Positions 18,118 to 26,489 of a stretch of DNA of 64,000 nt are shown in pieces. Every line of letters starts with the position of its first letter. The stretch's first letter is position 1. A program made the translations under genes and the position numbers. The stretch is from the NCBI RefSeq assembly GCF_004331645.1, contig NZ_SJSK01000008.1, forward strand, positions 62,001 to 126,000. The letters are read 5' to 3'. The notes beneath the pieces were generated by a model. That model had not been told where the DNA came from. It searched no databases and saw only the letters and a program-made list of their open reading frames with translations. Origin of the DNA: Pedobacter frigiditerrae (GTDB lineage: Bacteria > Bacteroidota > Bacteroidia > Sphingobacteriales > Sphingobacteriaceae).

Positions 18118-18780
18118 TTATACGTTTAAATAGTTCATGAAAGAATTAAATCTATCAGTAGAACCATCATCGTTTTGCGTATTGTTAAAAACAGCTTTTA
18201 CTTCGTAATCATATCTTTCAAAAGAAGCTATAATACCAGACAATTCTGTTTTGTTTATTTTTAAGGTAACTTCTAATCTTGTAGAATCTGGAAAGGTGCT
18301 CACGTAAGATGAAAGTATTTGCGCATTATCTGCCTCAACAATTTGTGCCATGTGAGCCAATGAATTATTTCTATTGCTAATCGATAACACCACTATTCCA
18401 CCTGGTTCTTTAACCGCATAGGTATTGGCTGTATATGCTAAAAGATTATTGATTGAAACAACACCAATGTAGTTTTTATTCGAATCTAAAACAGGAACTA
18501 ATGAGAGTTGAAGCTGGTTAAACAACCTTATCACATCATAAATATGCGACTCTTCAAAAACAAAAGGATTAATAATGGATAAAGATAAAGTTCCAATTGG
18601 TGTTTCCTGGTCACGTACTTCTATCAATTCGTCTTCAGAAACCAAGCCTAAAAACTGGCTCTCGTTAACTATAGGTAAATGGTAAAGTTTAAACTCACTC
18701 ATCCTCTCTAAAGCCTTCTGAACGGTGTCAGAAGTTTTTAGTGGCGGAATTATGTTTGATATGAGTTCTACAGCTATCAT
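18118..18780 (-). CDS. CBS-domain protein
   Basis: This 220-residue soluble protein has two tandem CBS domains (about 1-120): LERMSEFKLYHLPIVNESQFLGLVSEDEL and the second copy ending YIGVVSINNLL. The C-terminal ~90 residues resemble an ACT-like regulatory domain. CBS pairs bind adenine nucleotides, so a regulatory role is likely, but the target is unknown. It directly abuts the hydrolase gene: the ATG at 18780 follows the hydrolase stop with no gap, which indicates translational coupling. Confidence 0.75.
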   Translation of the reverse strand: MIAVELISNIIPPLKTSDTVQKALERMSEFKLYHLPIVNESQFLGLVSEDELIEVRDQETPIGTLSLSIINPFVFEESHIYDVIRLFNQLQLSLVPVLDSNKNYIGVVSINNLLAYTANTYAVKEPGGIVVLSISNRNNSLAHMAQIVEADNAQILSSYVSTFPDSTRLEVTLKINKTELSGIIASFERYDYEVKAVFNNTQNDDGSTDRFNSFMNYLNV

Positions 18781-19545
18781 TTATTTTAATAAAACCCTGT
18801 TTAAAAATTTATCCAAAAATTCATTGAAAACCGCTGGCCTTTCCATCATAGGTGCGTGCCCACACTCATCAACCCAATTCAATTCTGAATTTGGTAATAA
18901 TTCGTGAAACTCAACAGCCACTTCTGGTGGTGTAATTTTATCTTGTTTACCCCAGATTAAAGAAACAGGAATAGTAATCCTTGATAATTCTTTTGACATG
19001 TTATGACGAATGGCAGATTTTGCTAAAGCCAATATCCTAATTACCCTAGAGCGGTCGTTTACAGATTTGAAAACCTCATCTACCAACTCTTTTGTAGCAG
19101 TTGCTGGATCATAAAATGTAAATTCTACCTTCTCTCTTACATAATCATAACTTTCTCTACGTGGAAACGAACCACCAAAAGCATTTTCATATAAGCCAGA
19201 ACTACCAGTTAAAACCAAAGCTTTAACAAATTCTTGATGTGCTGCTGTAAAAACTAAACCAACATGACCACCCAAAGAATTACCTATTAATACAACCTGA
19301 CTTAATTTCTTAAATTTCAAAAAACGGTGTACATACTTAGATAAGCTCTTAACGCCCAAAGTAAGCAAAGGCAAATCATAAATTGGTAAAATAGGAACCA
19401 ATACACGGTAATTCTCTTTAAAATGATCTAAAGCTGGCTCCCAATTACTCAGTTCGCCCATTAGGCCATGAAGTAATACCAGCGTTTCTCCTGTACCTGC
19501 CTCTATGTATTTAAACCCCTCTTCTTCAACTACTTCGTATTTCAT
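18781..19545 (-). CDS. Alpha/beta hydrolase
   Basis: This 254-residue protein has the hydrolase fold: oxyanion motif LLHGLMG, nucleophile elbow GNSLGG (serine), the acid region WGKQDKITPP and the catalytic histidine in CGHAPMMERP. There is no signal peptide, so it is cytoplasmic. The substrate is unknown. It is the first gene of the operon that continues through the CBS protein, nadK, DUF6089, uppS, bamA and the chaperones. Confidence 0.82.
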   Translation of the reverse strand: MKYEVVEEEGFKYIEAGTGETLVLLHGLMGELSNWEPALDHFKENYRVLVPILPIYDLPLLTLGVKSLSKYVHRFLKFKKLSQVVLIGNSLGGHVGLVFTAAHQEFVKALVLTGSSGLYENAFGGSFPRRESYDYVREKVEFTFYDPATATKELVDEVFKSVNDRSRVIRILALAKSAIRHNMSKELSRITIPVSLIWGKQDKITPPEVAVEFHELLPNSELNWVDECGHAPMMERPAVFNEFLDKFLNRVLLK

Positions 19546-19657
19546 ATATAGTATTATGCTGTGTGGTATGTGCTACTAAGTTAATAGAGTAAAATTAAAT
19601 AATGCTAATTAATATGAATATTTTTTAGAAATATTTCAAATACAAGCAACAATTTGG

Positions 19658-20104
19658 TTATCCCAATTGCGTTTTCACAATTTCTCCAATCAGTTTTCCA
19701 TCAGCCTTGCCTGCTAATTCTTTATTTGCAAGACCCATTATTTTACCCATTTCTTTTACTGAAGTAGCACCGGTTTCTGAAATTATTCTAGAAACAATTT
19801 TTTCAATATCGGCTCTATCTAACTGTTGAGGCAAAAACTGACTAATTACATCTATTTCTTCTTGCTCCACAGTAAATAAATCTTCACGCCCCTGCTCTTT
19901 ATAAATGGCAGCAGATTCTTTTCTCTGTTTTACCAATTTCTGAAGAATTTTAATTTCTCCATCTTCAGTTAATTCTTCAGCATGGCCCTTTTCAGTTTTT
20001 GCCAATAAAAAAGCAGCTTTAATTGCTCTTAAACCTCTCAATTTAGCTTGATCCTTAGCTAACATTGCTTGTTTTATTTCTTGATCTATAGTAGTTGATA
20101 TCAT
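19658..20104 (-). CDS. GatB/YqeY-family protein
   Basis: This 148-residue protein covers the whole YqeY family: KLRGLRAIKAAFLLA at the N-terminus, QRKESAAIYKEQGREDL in the middle and MGKIMGLANKELAGKADG in the C-terminal domain shared with GatB, where it contacts tRNA. The function of stand-alone YqeY is not established. A 7-bp-period array ends a few bases before its start, in the gap after the SDR gene. Confidence 0.88.
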   Translation of the reverse strand: MISTTIDQEIKQAMLAKDQAKLRGLRAIKAAFLLAKTEKGHAEELTEDGEIKILQKLVKQRKESAAIYKEQGREDLFTVEQEEIDVISQFLPQQLDRADIEKIVSRIISETGATSVKEMGKIMGLANKELAGKADGKLIGEIVKTQLG

Positions 20105-20112
20105 ATCTAGTT

Positions 20113-20140
20113 ACAGGTTGCGTGTCATGAGTTGTGAGCT
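20113..20140. repeat. Degenerate 7-bp array before yqeY
   Basis: Four heptamers (for example ATGAGTT and GTGAGCT) lie in register directly upstream of the yqeY start codon. The units are imperfect, and the call rests on similarity to the clearer arrays elsewhere in the window. Confidence 0.4.
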
Positions 20141-20197
20141 TGAATTCAAAACTATTTCCACATTTATATTTTTTTTGTTTCAGTTATGCATCCAGAC

Positions 20198-20225
20198 CTT
20201 AAACCTGTAACCCATAACCTTTAAC
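20198..20225. repeat. 7-bp array after the SDR gene
   Basis: Four in-register heptamers share the form CNNTAAC or close to it (CTTAAAC, CTGTAAC, CCATAAC, CTTTAAC). The array sits right after the SDR stop codon, in the gap before yqeY. Confidence 0.65.
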
Positions 20226-20231
20226 TCTTTT

Positions 20232-20990
20232 TTAATCTCTTTTTAATAAATTACCATTTGCTTGTGCAGTTGGCATAATTAGCATATCGTTTATGTTTAC
20301 ATGGGCTGGTCTACTTACCACAAACCAAATCGCTTCTGCAATATCTTGTGCAATTAAAGGTTCAAAACCCTCATAAACTTTTTTGGCCCTACCTTCATCA
20401 CCTTTAAAACGCACTATAGAAAATTCAGTTTCTACTGCACCTGGATGTATGCCTGTAACCTTTATGCCGTGAGGTAAAAGATCTATGCGCATTGCTTTAT
20501 TTAATGCATCAACAGCATGTTTAGTAGCGCAATAAACATTTCCATTGGCATACACCTCTTTTCCTGCAATAGAACCAATGTTAATAATGTGACCTTTCTT
20601 TTGTGCAATCATCCAATTAGTAACCACTTTAGAAACGTACAATAGACCTTTAATGTTTGTATCGATCATTACATCCCAATCATCTGTATCTCCTTTGTCT
20701 ATTGGATCTAAACCCTGGCTTAAACCTGCATTATTGATCAATACATCAACATTTTTCCAAGCAGCTGGCAATGTTTCTAAAACATAGTTGATGTTTTCTT
20801 TATCCCTAACATCTGCTTGAATTTTCTTTACCTCAATTGCATATTTAGCCGTTAAGTGATGAGCTATTTTCTCGAGCAAGTTTTCTCTTCTTCCCAATAG
20901 GATCAGATGATAACCTTGTTGAGCAAAAAGATGTGCACAAGCTTCACCAATACCCGAACTTGCACCAGTAATTAATGCGATTTTAGCCAT
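20232..20990 (-). CDS. Short-chain dehydrogenase/reductase
   Basis: This 252-residue SDR-family oxidoreductase has the cofactor motif TGASSGIGEA, the NNAG motif (LINNAGLSQG), the catalytic serine in NIGSIAGKE and the YCATK tyrosine-lysine pair. The arginines after the first glycines (LLGRREN) suggest preference for NADP. It resembles the YdfG/serine-dehydrogenase-like subgroup, but the substrate is not certain. Confidence 0.88.
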   Translation of the reverse strand: MAKIALITGASSGIGEACAHLFAQQGYHLILLGRRENLLEKIAHHLTAKYAIEVKKIQADVRDKENINYVLETLPAAWKNVDVLINNAGLSQGLDPIDKGDTDDWDVMIDTNIKGLLYVSKVVTNWMIAQKKGHIINIGSIAGKEVYANGNVYCATKHAVDALNKAMRIDLLPHGIKVTGIHPGAVETEFSIVRFKGDEGRAKKVYEGFEPLIAQDIAEAIWFVVSRPAHVNINDMLIMPTAQANGNLLKRD

Positions 20991-21041
20991 AAGTTTAATT
21001 ATGATTTGATTAGCAAAGGTATAAAAATTTGAATGTTCAGC

Positions 21042-21791
21042 TTACTCGAAAAATAAACTGAAAGTAAAATGTCTAAGCTTTGCCTTATCAATTGGATTAG
21101 CATAAGGCTGAGGCTCATGCTTTAAAATGTCTTTAAATGAGTAAGAAACCTTTACTTCTGGAGACATTTTAAACCATTCGAAATAAATATCAAATCCTAA
21201 ACCTGCCTCATAAGAAAGGAAACTCTTTTTGTTTTTTAACAATTTATCTATTGGTGCGGCATTTACATCATTGGTCTTTTTACTTGATGCCAAATCGATA
21301 GAGTATTTTAAACCTCCCAGCATGTAAGCTCTCACATTCATCAATCGGTCAGATTTTAGTTTTAATCCCACCGGAAAATCTACCATTGTTGCCTGAATTT
21401 TCTTTTGAACCACTGGATTGCTCGCATTAAATGTCCCAGGCACTACATAAGTGTAATTAACTAGGCGATCATTAAAAACCAAAGTGGGGGTAAAACGAAC
21501 ATCAACATTTTTATGGATGCTAGAATTAACTACAAATCCAATTCCAAATCCAACAGATGTTGGAGAGCTGATAGAACTTAGGGTATCGGTAACGTAAGCC
21601 CCTAAATCTTGATCATAATAAGGTTGGCGCCAATTACTATTTTTAGTGATTTTTAATTCAGATGAAATGTATTGAAAACTAAAACCCCAATTAAATCTTT
21701 CTCCATCTATACCACCACCCCAATTTTGAGATTTAGCTATAGAAAAGGAGAATAAGGTAATAATTAGTAAGAGTGTTAACTTTTTTCTCAT
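21042..21791 (-). CDS. porT: PorT-family outer-membrane protein (type IX secretion)
   Basis: This is a 249-residue secreted beta-barrel protein with signal peptide ending near IAKSQ, followed by NWGGGIDGERFNWGFSFQYISSE. Length, start and predicted barrel fit PorT/SprT, a component of the type IX secretion system. The start overlaps the stop of the menG/ubiE gene by 4 bp, so the two are translationally coupled. A T9SS-sorted protein is encoded at 35920, which supports a working T9SS. The call rests on overall resemblance and length, not on a single diagnostic motif. Confidence 0.68.
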   Translation of the reverse strand: MRKKLTLLLIITLFSFSIAKSQNWGGGIDGERFNWGFSFQYISSELKITKNSNWRQPYYDQDLGAYVTDTLSSISSPTSVGFGIGFVVNSSIHKNVDVRFTPTLVFNDRLVNYTYVVPGTFNASNPVVQKKIQATMVDFPVGLKLKSDRLMNVRAYMLGGLKYSIDLASSKKTNDVNAAPIDKLLKNKKSFLSYEAGLGFDIYFEWFKMSPEVKVSYSFKDILKHEPQPYANPIDKAKLRHFTFSLFFE

Positions 21792-22516
21792 TTAATACCT
21801 GTGTATATCGCACTAATGCCAAACGTTAAAGGTCTATGTTTGGTATTTTTATACCCAACTTTTTCCATTAAGGCAACAAACTCTTCTCCATCTGGAAATG
21901 CTGCAACAGACTCTGGCAAATAAGTATAAGCCCTTTTATCCTTCGAAAATAGTTTTCCAAAAAATGGAGTTACGTATTTAAAATAAATATGATAGCCTTG
22001 TTTTACAGGAAAGTGTCTGGGCTTAGAAAACTCAAGGATAACAATCTTTCCTTCTGGTTTTAATACTCGAAGCATATCAGCTAATCCTTTTTCTAGATTT
22101 TCATAATTCCTCACACCAAAAGCAACCGTTATGGCATCAAAAGTATTGTCTTCGAAATGCAGACCTTCAGAATCGCCCAATTGAACAGAAAAAACATGTC
22201 CAAGGTTACGATCCTTGATTTTCTTTTTAGCTACCTCTAGCATTCCTTCAGAAATGTCTACACCAATTACCTTATCAGGATGAAGGATATCAATTGATTC
22301 GAAAGCAAAATCACCAGTTCCTGTCGCTACGTCTAAAATAATTCTAGGTTGTATGGCAGATAGTTCTCTTATCGCCTTGCGACGCCAAATGATATCGATA
22401 CCTAATGATAAAAAGTGATTTAGAAAATCATAGGTGCCAGAAATGTTATTAAACATGGTAGCAACCTGTTCTTTTTTTGTTTCTGTTCCGGCGTAGGGAG
22501 TAACTTCTTTATTCAT
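21788..22516 (-). CDS. ubiE: Demethylmenaquinone/ubiquinone C-methyltransferase
   Basis: This 242-residue SAM-dependent methyltransferase has the family signature regions: NNISGTYDFLNHFLSLG near the start, motif I DVATGTGDFAFES and the later FGVRNYENLEKGL and GKIVILEFS. It should methylate demethylmenaquinone to menaquinone, the quinone used by Bacteroidota. The gene overlaps porT by 4 bp and is divergent from engB across a 116-bp spacer that carries a 7-bp array. Confidence 0.93.
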   Translation of the reverse strand: MNKEVTPYAGTETKKEQVATMFNNISGTYDFLNHFLSLGIDIIWRRKAIRELSAIQPRIILDVATGTGDFAFESIDILHPDKVIGVDISEGMLEVAKKKIKDRNLGHVFSVQLGDSEGLHFEDNTFDAITVAFGVRNYENLEKGLADMLRVLKPEGKIVILEFSKPRHFPVKQGYHIYFKYVTPFFGKLFSKDKRAYTYLPESVAAFPDGEEFVALMEKVGYKNTKHRPLTFGISAIYTGIK

Positions 22517-22543
22517 ATTGTTGGGGGTAAAGATACATAATCA

Positions 22544-22578
22544 ATGTAAGATGTGAAATGTAAGATGGAATATGTGTT
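22544..22578. repeat. 7-bp array (5 units) between ubiE and engB
   Basis: Five in-register heptamers begin ATG (ATGTAAG twice, ATGTGAA, ATGGAAT, ATGTGTT). The array lies in a divergent promoter region and has the same purine-rich flavour as the guaA array. Confidence 0.7.
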
Positions 22579-22620
22579 TATAATGATTTTACTGTAAACT
22601 CTCAACTCCAAACTTATTCT

Positions 22621-22628
22621 TACCTTTG
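22621..22628 (+). promoter_or_regulatory. -7 promoter element of engB
   Basis: TACCTTTG is an exact TAnnTTTG match with four bases before the engB ATG, which predicts a leaderless or nearly leaderless mRNA. Confidence 0.6.
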
Positions 22629-22632
22629 CTGT

Positions 22633-23277
22633 ATGATTATAAAATCTGCCACATTTGTTGTTAGCAACACTAAAGTTTCTGCTTTGCCATTGCCAGAATT
22701 GCCAGAATATGCATTTATTGGGCGCTCTAACGTTGGTAAATCGTCACTTATTAACATGTTGGTAAATGTACAAGGTTTAGCAAAAACATCACAAAGACCA
22801 GGAAAAACACAGCTAATTAATCACTTTCTGATAAACGAAAAGTGGTACATTGTAGATTTACCTGGATATGGATATGCCAAAGTTTCTAAAAGCAGTAGAG
22901 AGAAATGGGAAAAATTCATTAGAAACTACTTAACAAAAAGAGAAAACCTTCAATGTGTTTTTGTACTAATTGATAGCCGTTTAGAACCACAAAAAATTGA
23001 TTTAGAATTTTGTTCTTGGTTAGGCGAATGCCAAATTCCTTTTGCATTGGTTTATACAAAAGCCGATAAACAATCTGCCCCAAAAACAGACCAAAATGTA
23101 GCCAAGTTTAATAAAACCTTATTAGGTTGGTTTGAAGAAGTACCTCCATTTTTTGTTACTTCGGCAGAAAAAGGCCAAGGAAGAGATAAACTTTTACAAT
23201 TTGTGCAGGAAGTAAATGAAGACTTTGTTAAACCAGAAGTAGACCCTCAGTTTTATTCGGCTAGTAACACGGAGTAA
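22633..23277 (+). CDS. engB: Ribosome biogenesis GTP-binding protein EngB/YsxC
   Basis: This 214-residue GTPase has G1 GRSNVGKSSLI, G2 threonine region RPGKTQLIN, G3 DLPGYGYAK, G4 TKAD and G5 TSA. It acts in large-subunit ribosome assembly. It starts the plus-strand group engB-prenyltransferase-pepF, in which both gaps are mostly made of short-period arrays. Full length. Confidence 0.95.
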   Translation: MIIKSATFVVSNTKVSALPLPELPEYAFIGRSNVGKSSLINMLVNVQGLAKTSQRPGKTQLINHFLINEKWYIVDLPGYGYAKVSKSSREKWEKFIRNYLTKRENLQCVFVLIDSRLEPQKIDLEFCSWLGECQIPFALVYTKADKQSAPKTDQNVAKFNKTLLGWFEEVPPFFVTSAEKGQGRDKLLQFVQEVNEDFVKPEVDPQFYSASNTE

Positions 23278-23297
23278 TCAGTTGTCAGCTATCAGTT
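23277..23297. repeat. 7-bp array (3 units) after engB
   Basis: Three heptamers (ATCAGTT, GTCAGCT, ATCAGTT) start at the last base of the engB stop codon. Confidence 0.6.
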
Positions 23298-23318
23298 AAC
23301 AAAAGAAGTGATTTAACC

Positions 23319-23346
23319 ATATCTCGTATCTCAATACTCACATCTA
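23319..23346. repeat. 7-bp array (4 units) ending at the prenyltransferase start codon
   Basis: Four heptamers of the form NNATCTC (ATATCTC, GTATCTC, AATACTC, ACATCTA) run to 3 bp before the ATG at 23350. There is no Shine-Dalgarno sequence or TAnnTTTG box. Confidence 0.65.
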
Positions 23347-23349
23347 GTA

Positions 23350-24207
23350 ATGAAGAAATATTTTTCACTCGTATTATTTGCACACTCCATATTTGCCATG
23401 CCTTTTGCCTTAATTGGCTTTTTTTTAGGCGTTACCACTACTCCAAATCCATTTAATTGGTATTTATTGGCATTGGTAATTTTATGTATGGTTTTTGCAA
23501 GAAATGCAGCAATGGCATTTAATCGTTATTTAGATAGAAATATCGACGCCAAAAATCCACGTACGGTAACACGTGATATCCCGGCAGGAAAAATTTCTGC
23601 CAATGAAGCTTTAACCTTTGTGATTGTAAACTGTGTGTTGTTTGTAATTGCAACAGCTTTTATCAATACCTTGTGTTTATATCTATCGCCTATTGCCCTA
23701 TTTGTGGTACTTTTTTATAGTTATACCAAACGTTTTACAGCCTTATGTCACTTGGTTTTAGGTTTAGGTTTAGCATTAGCACCAATTGGAGCATATATTG
23801 CGGTAACAGGAGCTTTTAACATTGTGCCATTATTTTACTCTTTTGCCGTTCTATTTTGGGTAAGTGGTTTCGATATTATTTATGCTTTACAGGATGAAAG
23901 CTTTGATAGAGCAGAAAAATTACATTCTATTCCTGCGGCTTTAGGCATTAAAAACGCATTGCGATTATCTGTTGTGCTGCATATATTTTCGGCCTTATGC
24001 GTAATTATGCCTTTGTTTTTTGCAGAATTTAGCTGGGTATATTATATCGGAATAGCATTTTTCTGTGCCATGTTAATCTATCAGCACTTGTTGGTAAAAC
24101 CGACAGACATTAGCAAAGTAGATAGAGCTTTTGCAACCACCAATGGCTATGCATCAGTTATTTTTGCCATTTGCTTTTTAATTGATGCTTACATAAGAAA
24201 TAAATAA
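23350..24207 (+). CDS. UbiA-family polyprenyltransferase
   Basis: This 285-residue inner-membrane enzyme has about eight helices. The first aspartate-rich motif is NRYLDRNIDAKNPRT (N-x3-D-x3-D) and the second is YALQDESFDRAEKLHSIP. These bind the prenyl diphosphate through magnesium. The sequence fits the branch annotated as putative 4-hydroxybenzoate polyprenyltransferase, which in Bacteroidota should serve menaquinone synthesis; MqnP of the futalosine route is one possibility. The aromatic substrate is an inference. ubiE lies nearby on the other strand. Confidence 0.82.
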   Translation: MKKYFSLVLFAHSIFAMPFALIGFFLGVTTTPNPFNWYLLALVILCMVFARNAAMAFNRYLDRNIDAKNPRTVTRDIPAGKISANEALTFVIVNCVLFVIATAFINTLCLYLSPIALFVVLFYSYTKRFTALCHLVLGLGLALAPIGAYIAVTGAFNIVPLFYSFAVLFWVSGFDIIYALQDESFDRAEKLHSIPAALGIKNALRLSVVLHIFSALCVIMPLFFAEFSWVYYIGIAFFCAMLIYQHLLVKPTDISKVDRAFATTNGYASVIFAICFLIDAYIRNK

Positions 24208-24221
24208 TTTGAAAATGTGAT

Positions 24222-24261
24222 AATTAGCTAATTAGCTAATTCACAAATTAACTAATCAACA
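24222..24261. repeat. 8-bp array (5 units) ending at the pepF start codon
   Basis: Five in-register octamers begin AAT (AATTAGCT twice, AATTCACA, AATTAACT, AATCAACA) and the next base is the A of the pepF ATG. The array makes up 40 of the 54 bp between the two genes. Confidence 0.75.
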
Positions 24262-25977
24262 ATGGATAATCTAATCATAAACAAAAAAACCAGAACTTAT
24301 ATTCCTCAAGATTTAAAAATGGAATGGAAAAACCTATCTCCTATTTTAGATGAATTATTGAAAAGAGAAATCAACACCGTTGATGAATTGGAGCAGTGGT
24401 TAAAGGATAAAAGTGAATTAGAAGCAGCTTTAGAAGAAGATTTTGCTTGGCGATACATTAAAATGAGTTGTGACACTGCAAACGAAAACTTGGTTAGGGA
24501 TTTTCAATATTTCGCTACTGAGATTGAGCCAAAAATTTCGCCTGTGGCTAATGAGCTAAATAAAAAATTAAATGATAGCCCATTTATTAACGATTTAGAC
24601 CACGATAAATATTTTGTTTACCTGCGTGCCATTAAAAAATCTTTAGAGTTATATCGCGAAGAGAACGTTGAATTATTTACGCTTTTACAAGTTGCGCAAC
24701 AAAGGTATCAAGGTATTACTGGGGCAATGAGTGTAAAAATCAATGACCAAGAATATACCCTAGAACAAGCTGCCAACTTTTTAAAAGATACAGACCGCGA
24801 TGTTAGGCAAAATGCTTGGGAAACCATTCAGCAACGCCGATTAGCAGACAAAGATGATTTAAACATCTTGTTTGACGAACTAATCGCCATGCGCCTTAAA
24901 GTTGCTTTAAATGCAGGTTTTGAAAATTACCGCGATTACATGTTCCAAGCTTTAGGTCGTTTTGATTACGATGTTAAAGATTGTTATGATTTCGCAGTAG
25001 CGATAGAAAAAGAAGTTGTTCCCGTTTTAAAAGAACAGGCAGAAAAAAGACAAAATGCTTTAGGCTTAACAGCACTGAGACCTTGGGACATGGAGGTGAG
25101 CACTACTGGCAAACCAATGCTAAAGCCTTTTAATAACGGACAAGAACTGATAGATAAAAGCATTAGTTGTTTTGCTGCCATTAACCCATCTTTGGGTGAA
25201 AAACTAACCATTATGAAGGCTAATGGCCTATTTGATGTAGAAAGTAGAATGGGCAAAGCTCCAGGTGGTTACAACTATCCATTAGCAGAAACTGGTGCCC
25301 CTTTTATCTTCATGAACTCGGCTAATTCGTTAAGAGATTTAACAACGATGGTACACGAGGGTGGCCATGCGATACATACTTTTCTAACTGCAAACCTAGA
25401 GTTAAACGATTTTAAACATTGTCCATCTGAGGTTGCAGAATTGGCATCAATGAGTATGGAATTAATCTCAATGGATAATTGGGATGTTTATTTCGATAAT
25501 GAGGAAGATTTAATTCGTGCTAAAAAAGAGCAATTGGCTGATGTTTTAAAAACCTTACCATGGGTTGCAGTAATAGACCAATTTCAGCATTGGATTTATA
25601 CCAATCCAAACCATAACGCTGCTGATAGAGAAATTGCATTTAAACAAATTTATACCCGCTTTGGTGCAGGCTTTGCAGACTGGACAGATTTTGAACAACA
25701 GTTTGGAAACCTATGGCAAAAACAATTGCACCTATTTGAAGTTCCCTTTTACTATATCGAATATGCCATTGCTCAATTAGGTGCCATTGCAGTTTGGAAA
25801 AACTATAAGGAGAATCCAGAAAAAGCTTTAGAACAATATTTAGCCGCACTAGCATTGGGTTATACCAAACCAATGAATGAGATTTATGAAACAGCAGGAA
25901 TTAAATTTGATTTCAGTGCCGATTATGTAAAAGAATTAGCAAGTTTTGTTAAAGAAGAATTGAATAAACTGGGATAA
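24262..25977 (+). CDS. pepF: M3-family oligoendopeptidase F
   Basis: This 571-residue zinc metallopeptidase has the HEGGHAIHTF active-site motif (HExxH form) at about residue 367 and the third zinc ligand in EVAELASMSMEL. The long helical N-terminal half is typical of the M3 family, which cleaves short peptides in the cytoplasm. There is no signal peptide. A strong terminator follows 70 bp downstream. Confidence 0.9.
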   Translation: MDNLIINKKTRTYIPQDLKMEWKNLSPILDELLKREINTVDELEQWLKDKSELEAALEEDFAWRYIKMSCDTANENLVRDFQYFATEIEPKISPVANELNKKLNDSPFINDLDHDKYFVYLRAIKKSLELYREENVELFTLLQVAQQRYQGITGAMSVKINDQEYTLEQAANFLKDTDRDVRQNAWETIQQRRLADKDDLNILFDELIAMRLKVALNAGFENYRDYMFQALGRFDYDVKDCYDFAVAIEKEVVPVLKEQAEKRQNALGLTALRPWDMEVSTTGKPMLKPFNNGQELIDKSISCFAAINPSLGEKLTIMKANGLFDVESRMGKAPGGYNYPLAETGAPFIFMNSANSLRDLTTMVHEGGHAIHTFLTANLELNDFKHCPSEVAELASMSMELISMDNWDVYFDNEEDLIRAKKEQLADVLKTLPWVAVIDQFQHWIYTNPNHNAADREIAFKQIYTRFGAGFADWTDFEQQFGNLWQKQLHLFEVPFYYIEYAIAQLGAIAVWKNYKENPEKALEQYLAALALGYTKPMNEIYETAGIKFDFSADYVKELASFVKEELNKLG

Positions 25978-26047
25978 GACAAGGTTGAGGGAAAAAAGAT
26001 GGAACGTATAAGGTTCCAATCCTAATAAATATCTCATTCTAATAAAT

Positions 26048-26080
26048 AAAAAAGCCGTAGCCTAACACTACGGCTTTTTT
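26048..26080 (+). terminator. Intrinsic terminator after pepF
   Basis: A perfect 9-bp stem (AAGCCGTAG at 26052-26060 with CTACGGCTT at 26068-26076, loop of 7) is followed by T. The upstream A-run makes it partly bidirectional. Confidence 0.9.
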
Positions 26081-26489
26081 GTGGAATTAATAATAGCAGG
26101 TCAATCCTTAGCCTATATCCCCTTAGTTATTATCCTATCTTTAGTCGTGCTCTAGTCTTAGCAAGACCGCATCAAGTCCGCATCGAGTCCGCGTCTAGTC
26201 CGCATTGAATGTGGTATTGCCGCGGATTAGCTGTGCTCCAGAAGCGCACTTGATAGGACTAAGATACGAACATGAATGGGCTAGGATCTATCTAAAGGAT
26301 GAGACACCATTAACTGTAGGCCTTCCTATTGCTTACTTTTATTTAATAAGCTGAAACCCTTGTAGACGTTGATAATTTTATAGTCGCTTTAGCGGTTTTT
26401 AAACGATATTTTTTTAAGTTTGAACAAACTAAACCAAGTTGTGCAATTAATTCCTTAAACACTGGGCAATTGCATTAAAAAACCATTAT
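26081..26489. other. 409-bp gene-free region with period-11 repeats
   Basis: There is no credible ORF here. Between about 26100 and 26330 the sequence is built of short degenerate repeats. The left part has CTTTAGTC/CTTAG-type words, the middle the GTCCGCATC-type units (separate entry) and the right part the inverse words GGACTAAGATA and GGGCTAGGATC. The left and right parts are partly complementary, so a long imperfect hairpin is possible. TAAGTTTG at 26416-26423 is an exact -7 box and may drive the permease gene with a leader of about 60 nt. Confidence 0.45.
26144..26208. repeat. Degenerate 11-bp tandem array (about 6 units)
   Basis: Four clear 11-mers run from 26165 to 26208 (GACCGCATCAA, GTCCGCATCGA, GTCCGCGTCTA, GTCCGCATTGA). 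Two weaker units precede them from 26144. The array lies in the spacer between the pepF terminator and the APC permease. Confidence 0.7.

Noticed and set aside
22544..22578. Heptamer arrays as a CRISPR or as short direct-repeat phage attachment sites
   Set aside because: Units are 7-8 bp without spacers and no cas, integrase or phage genes are present.
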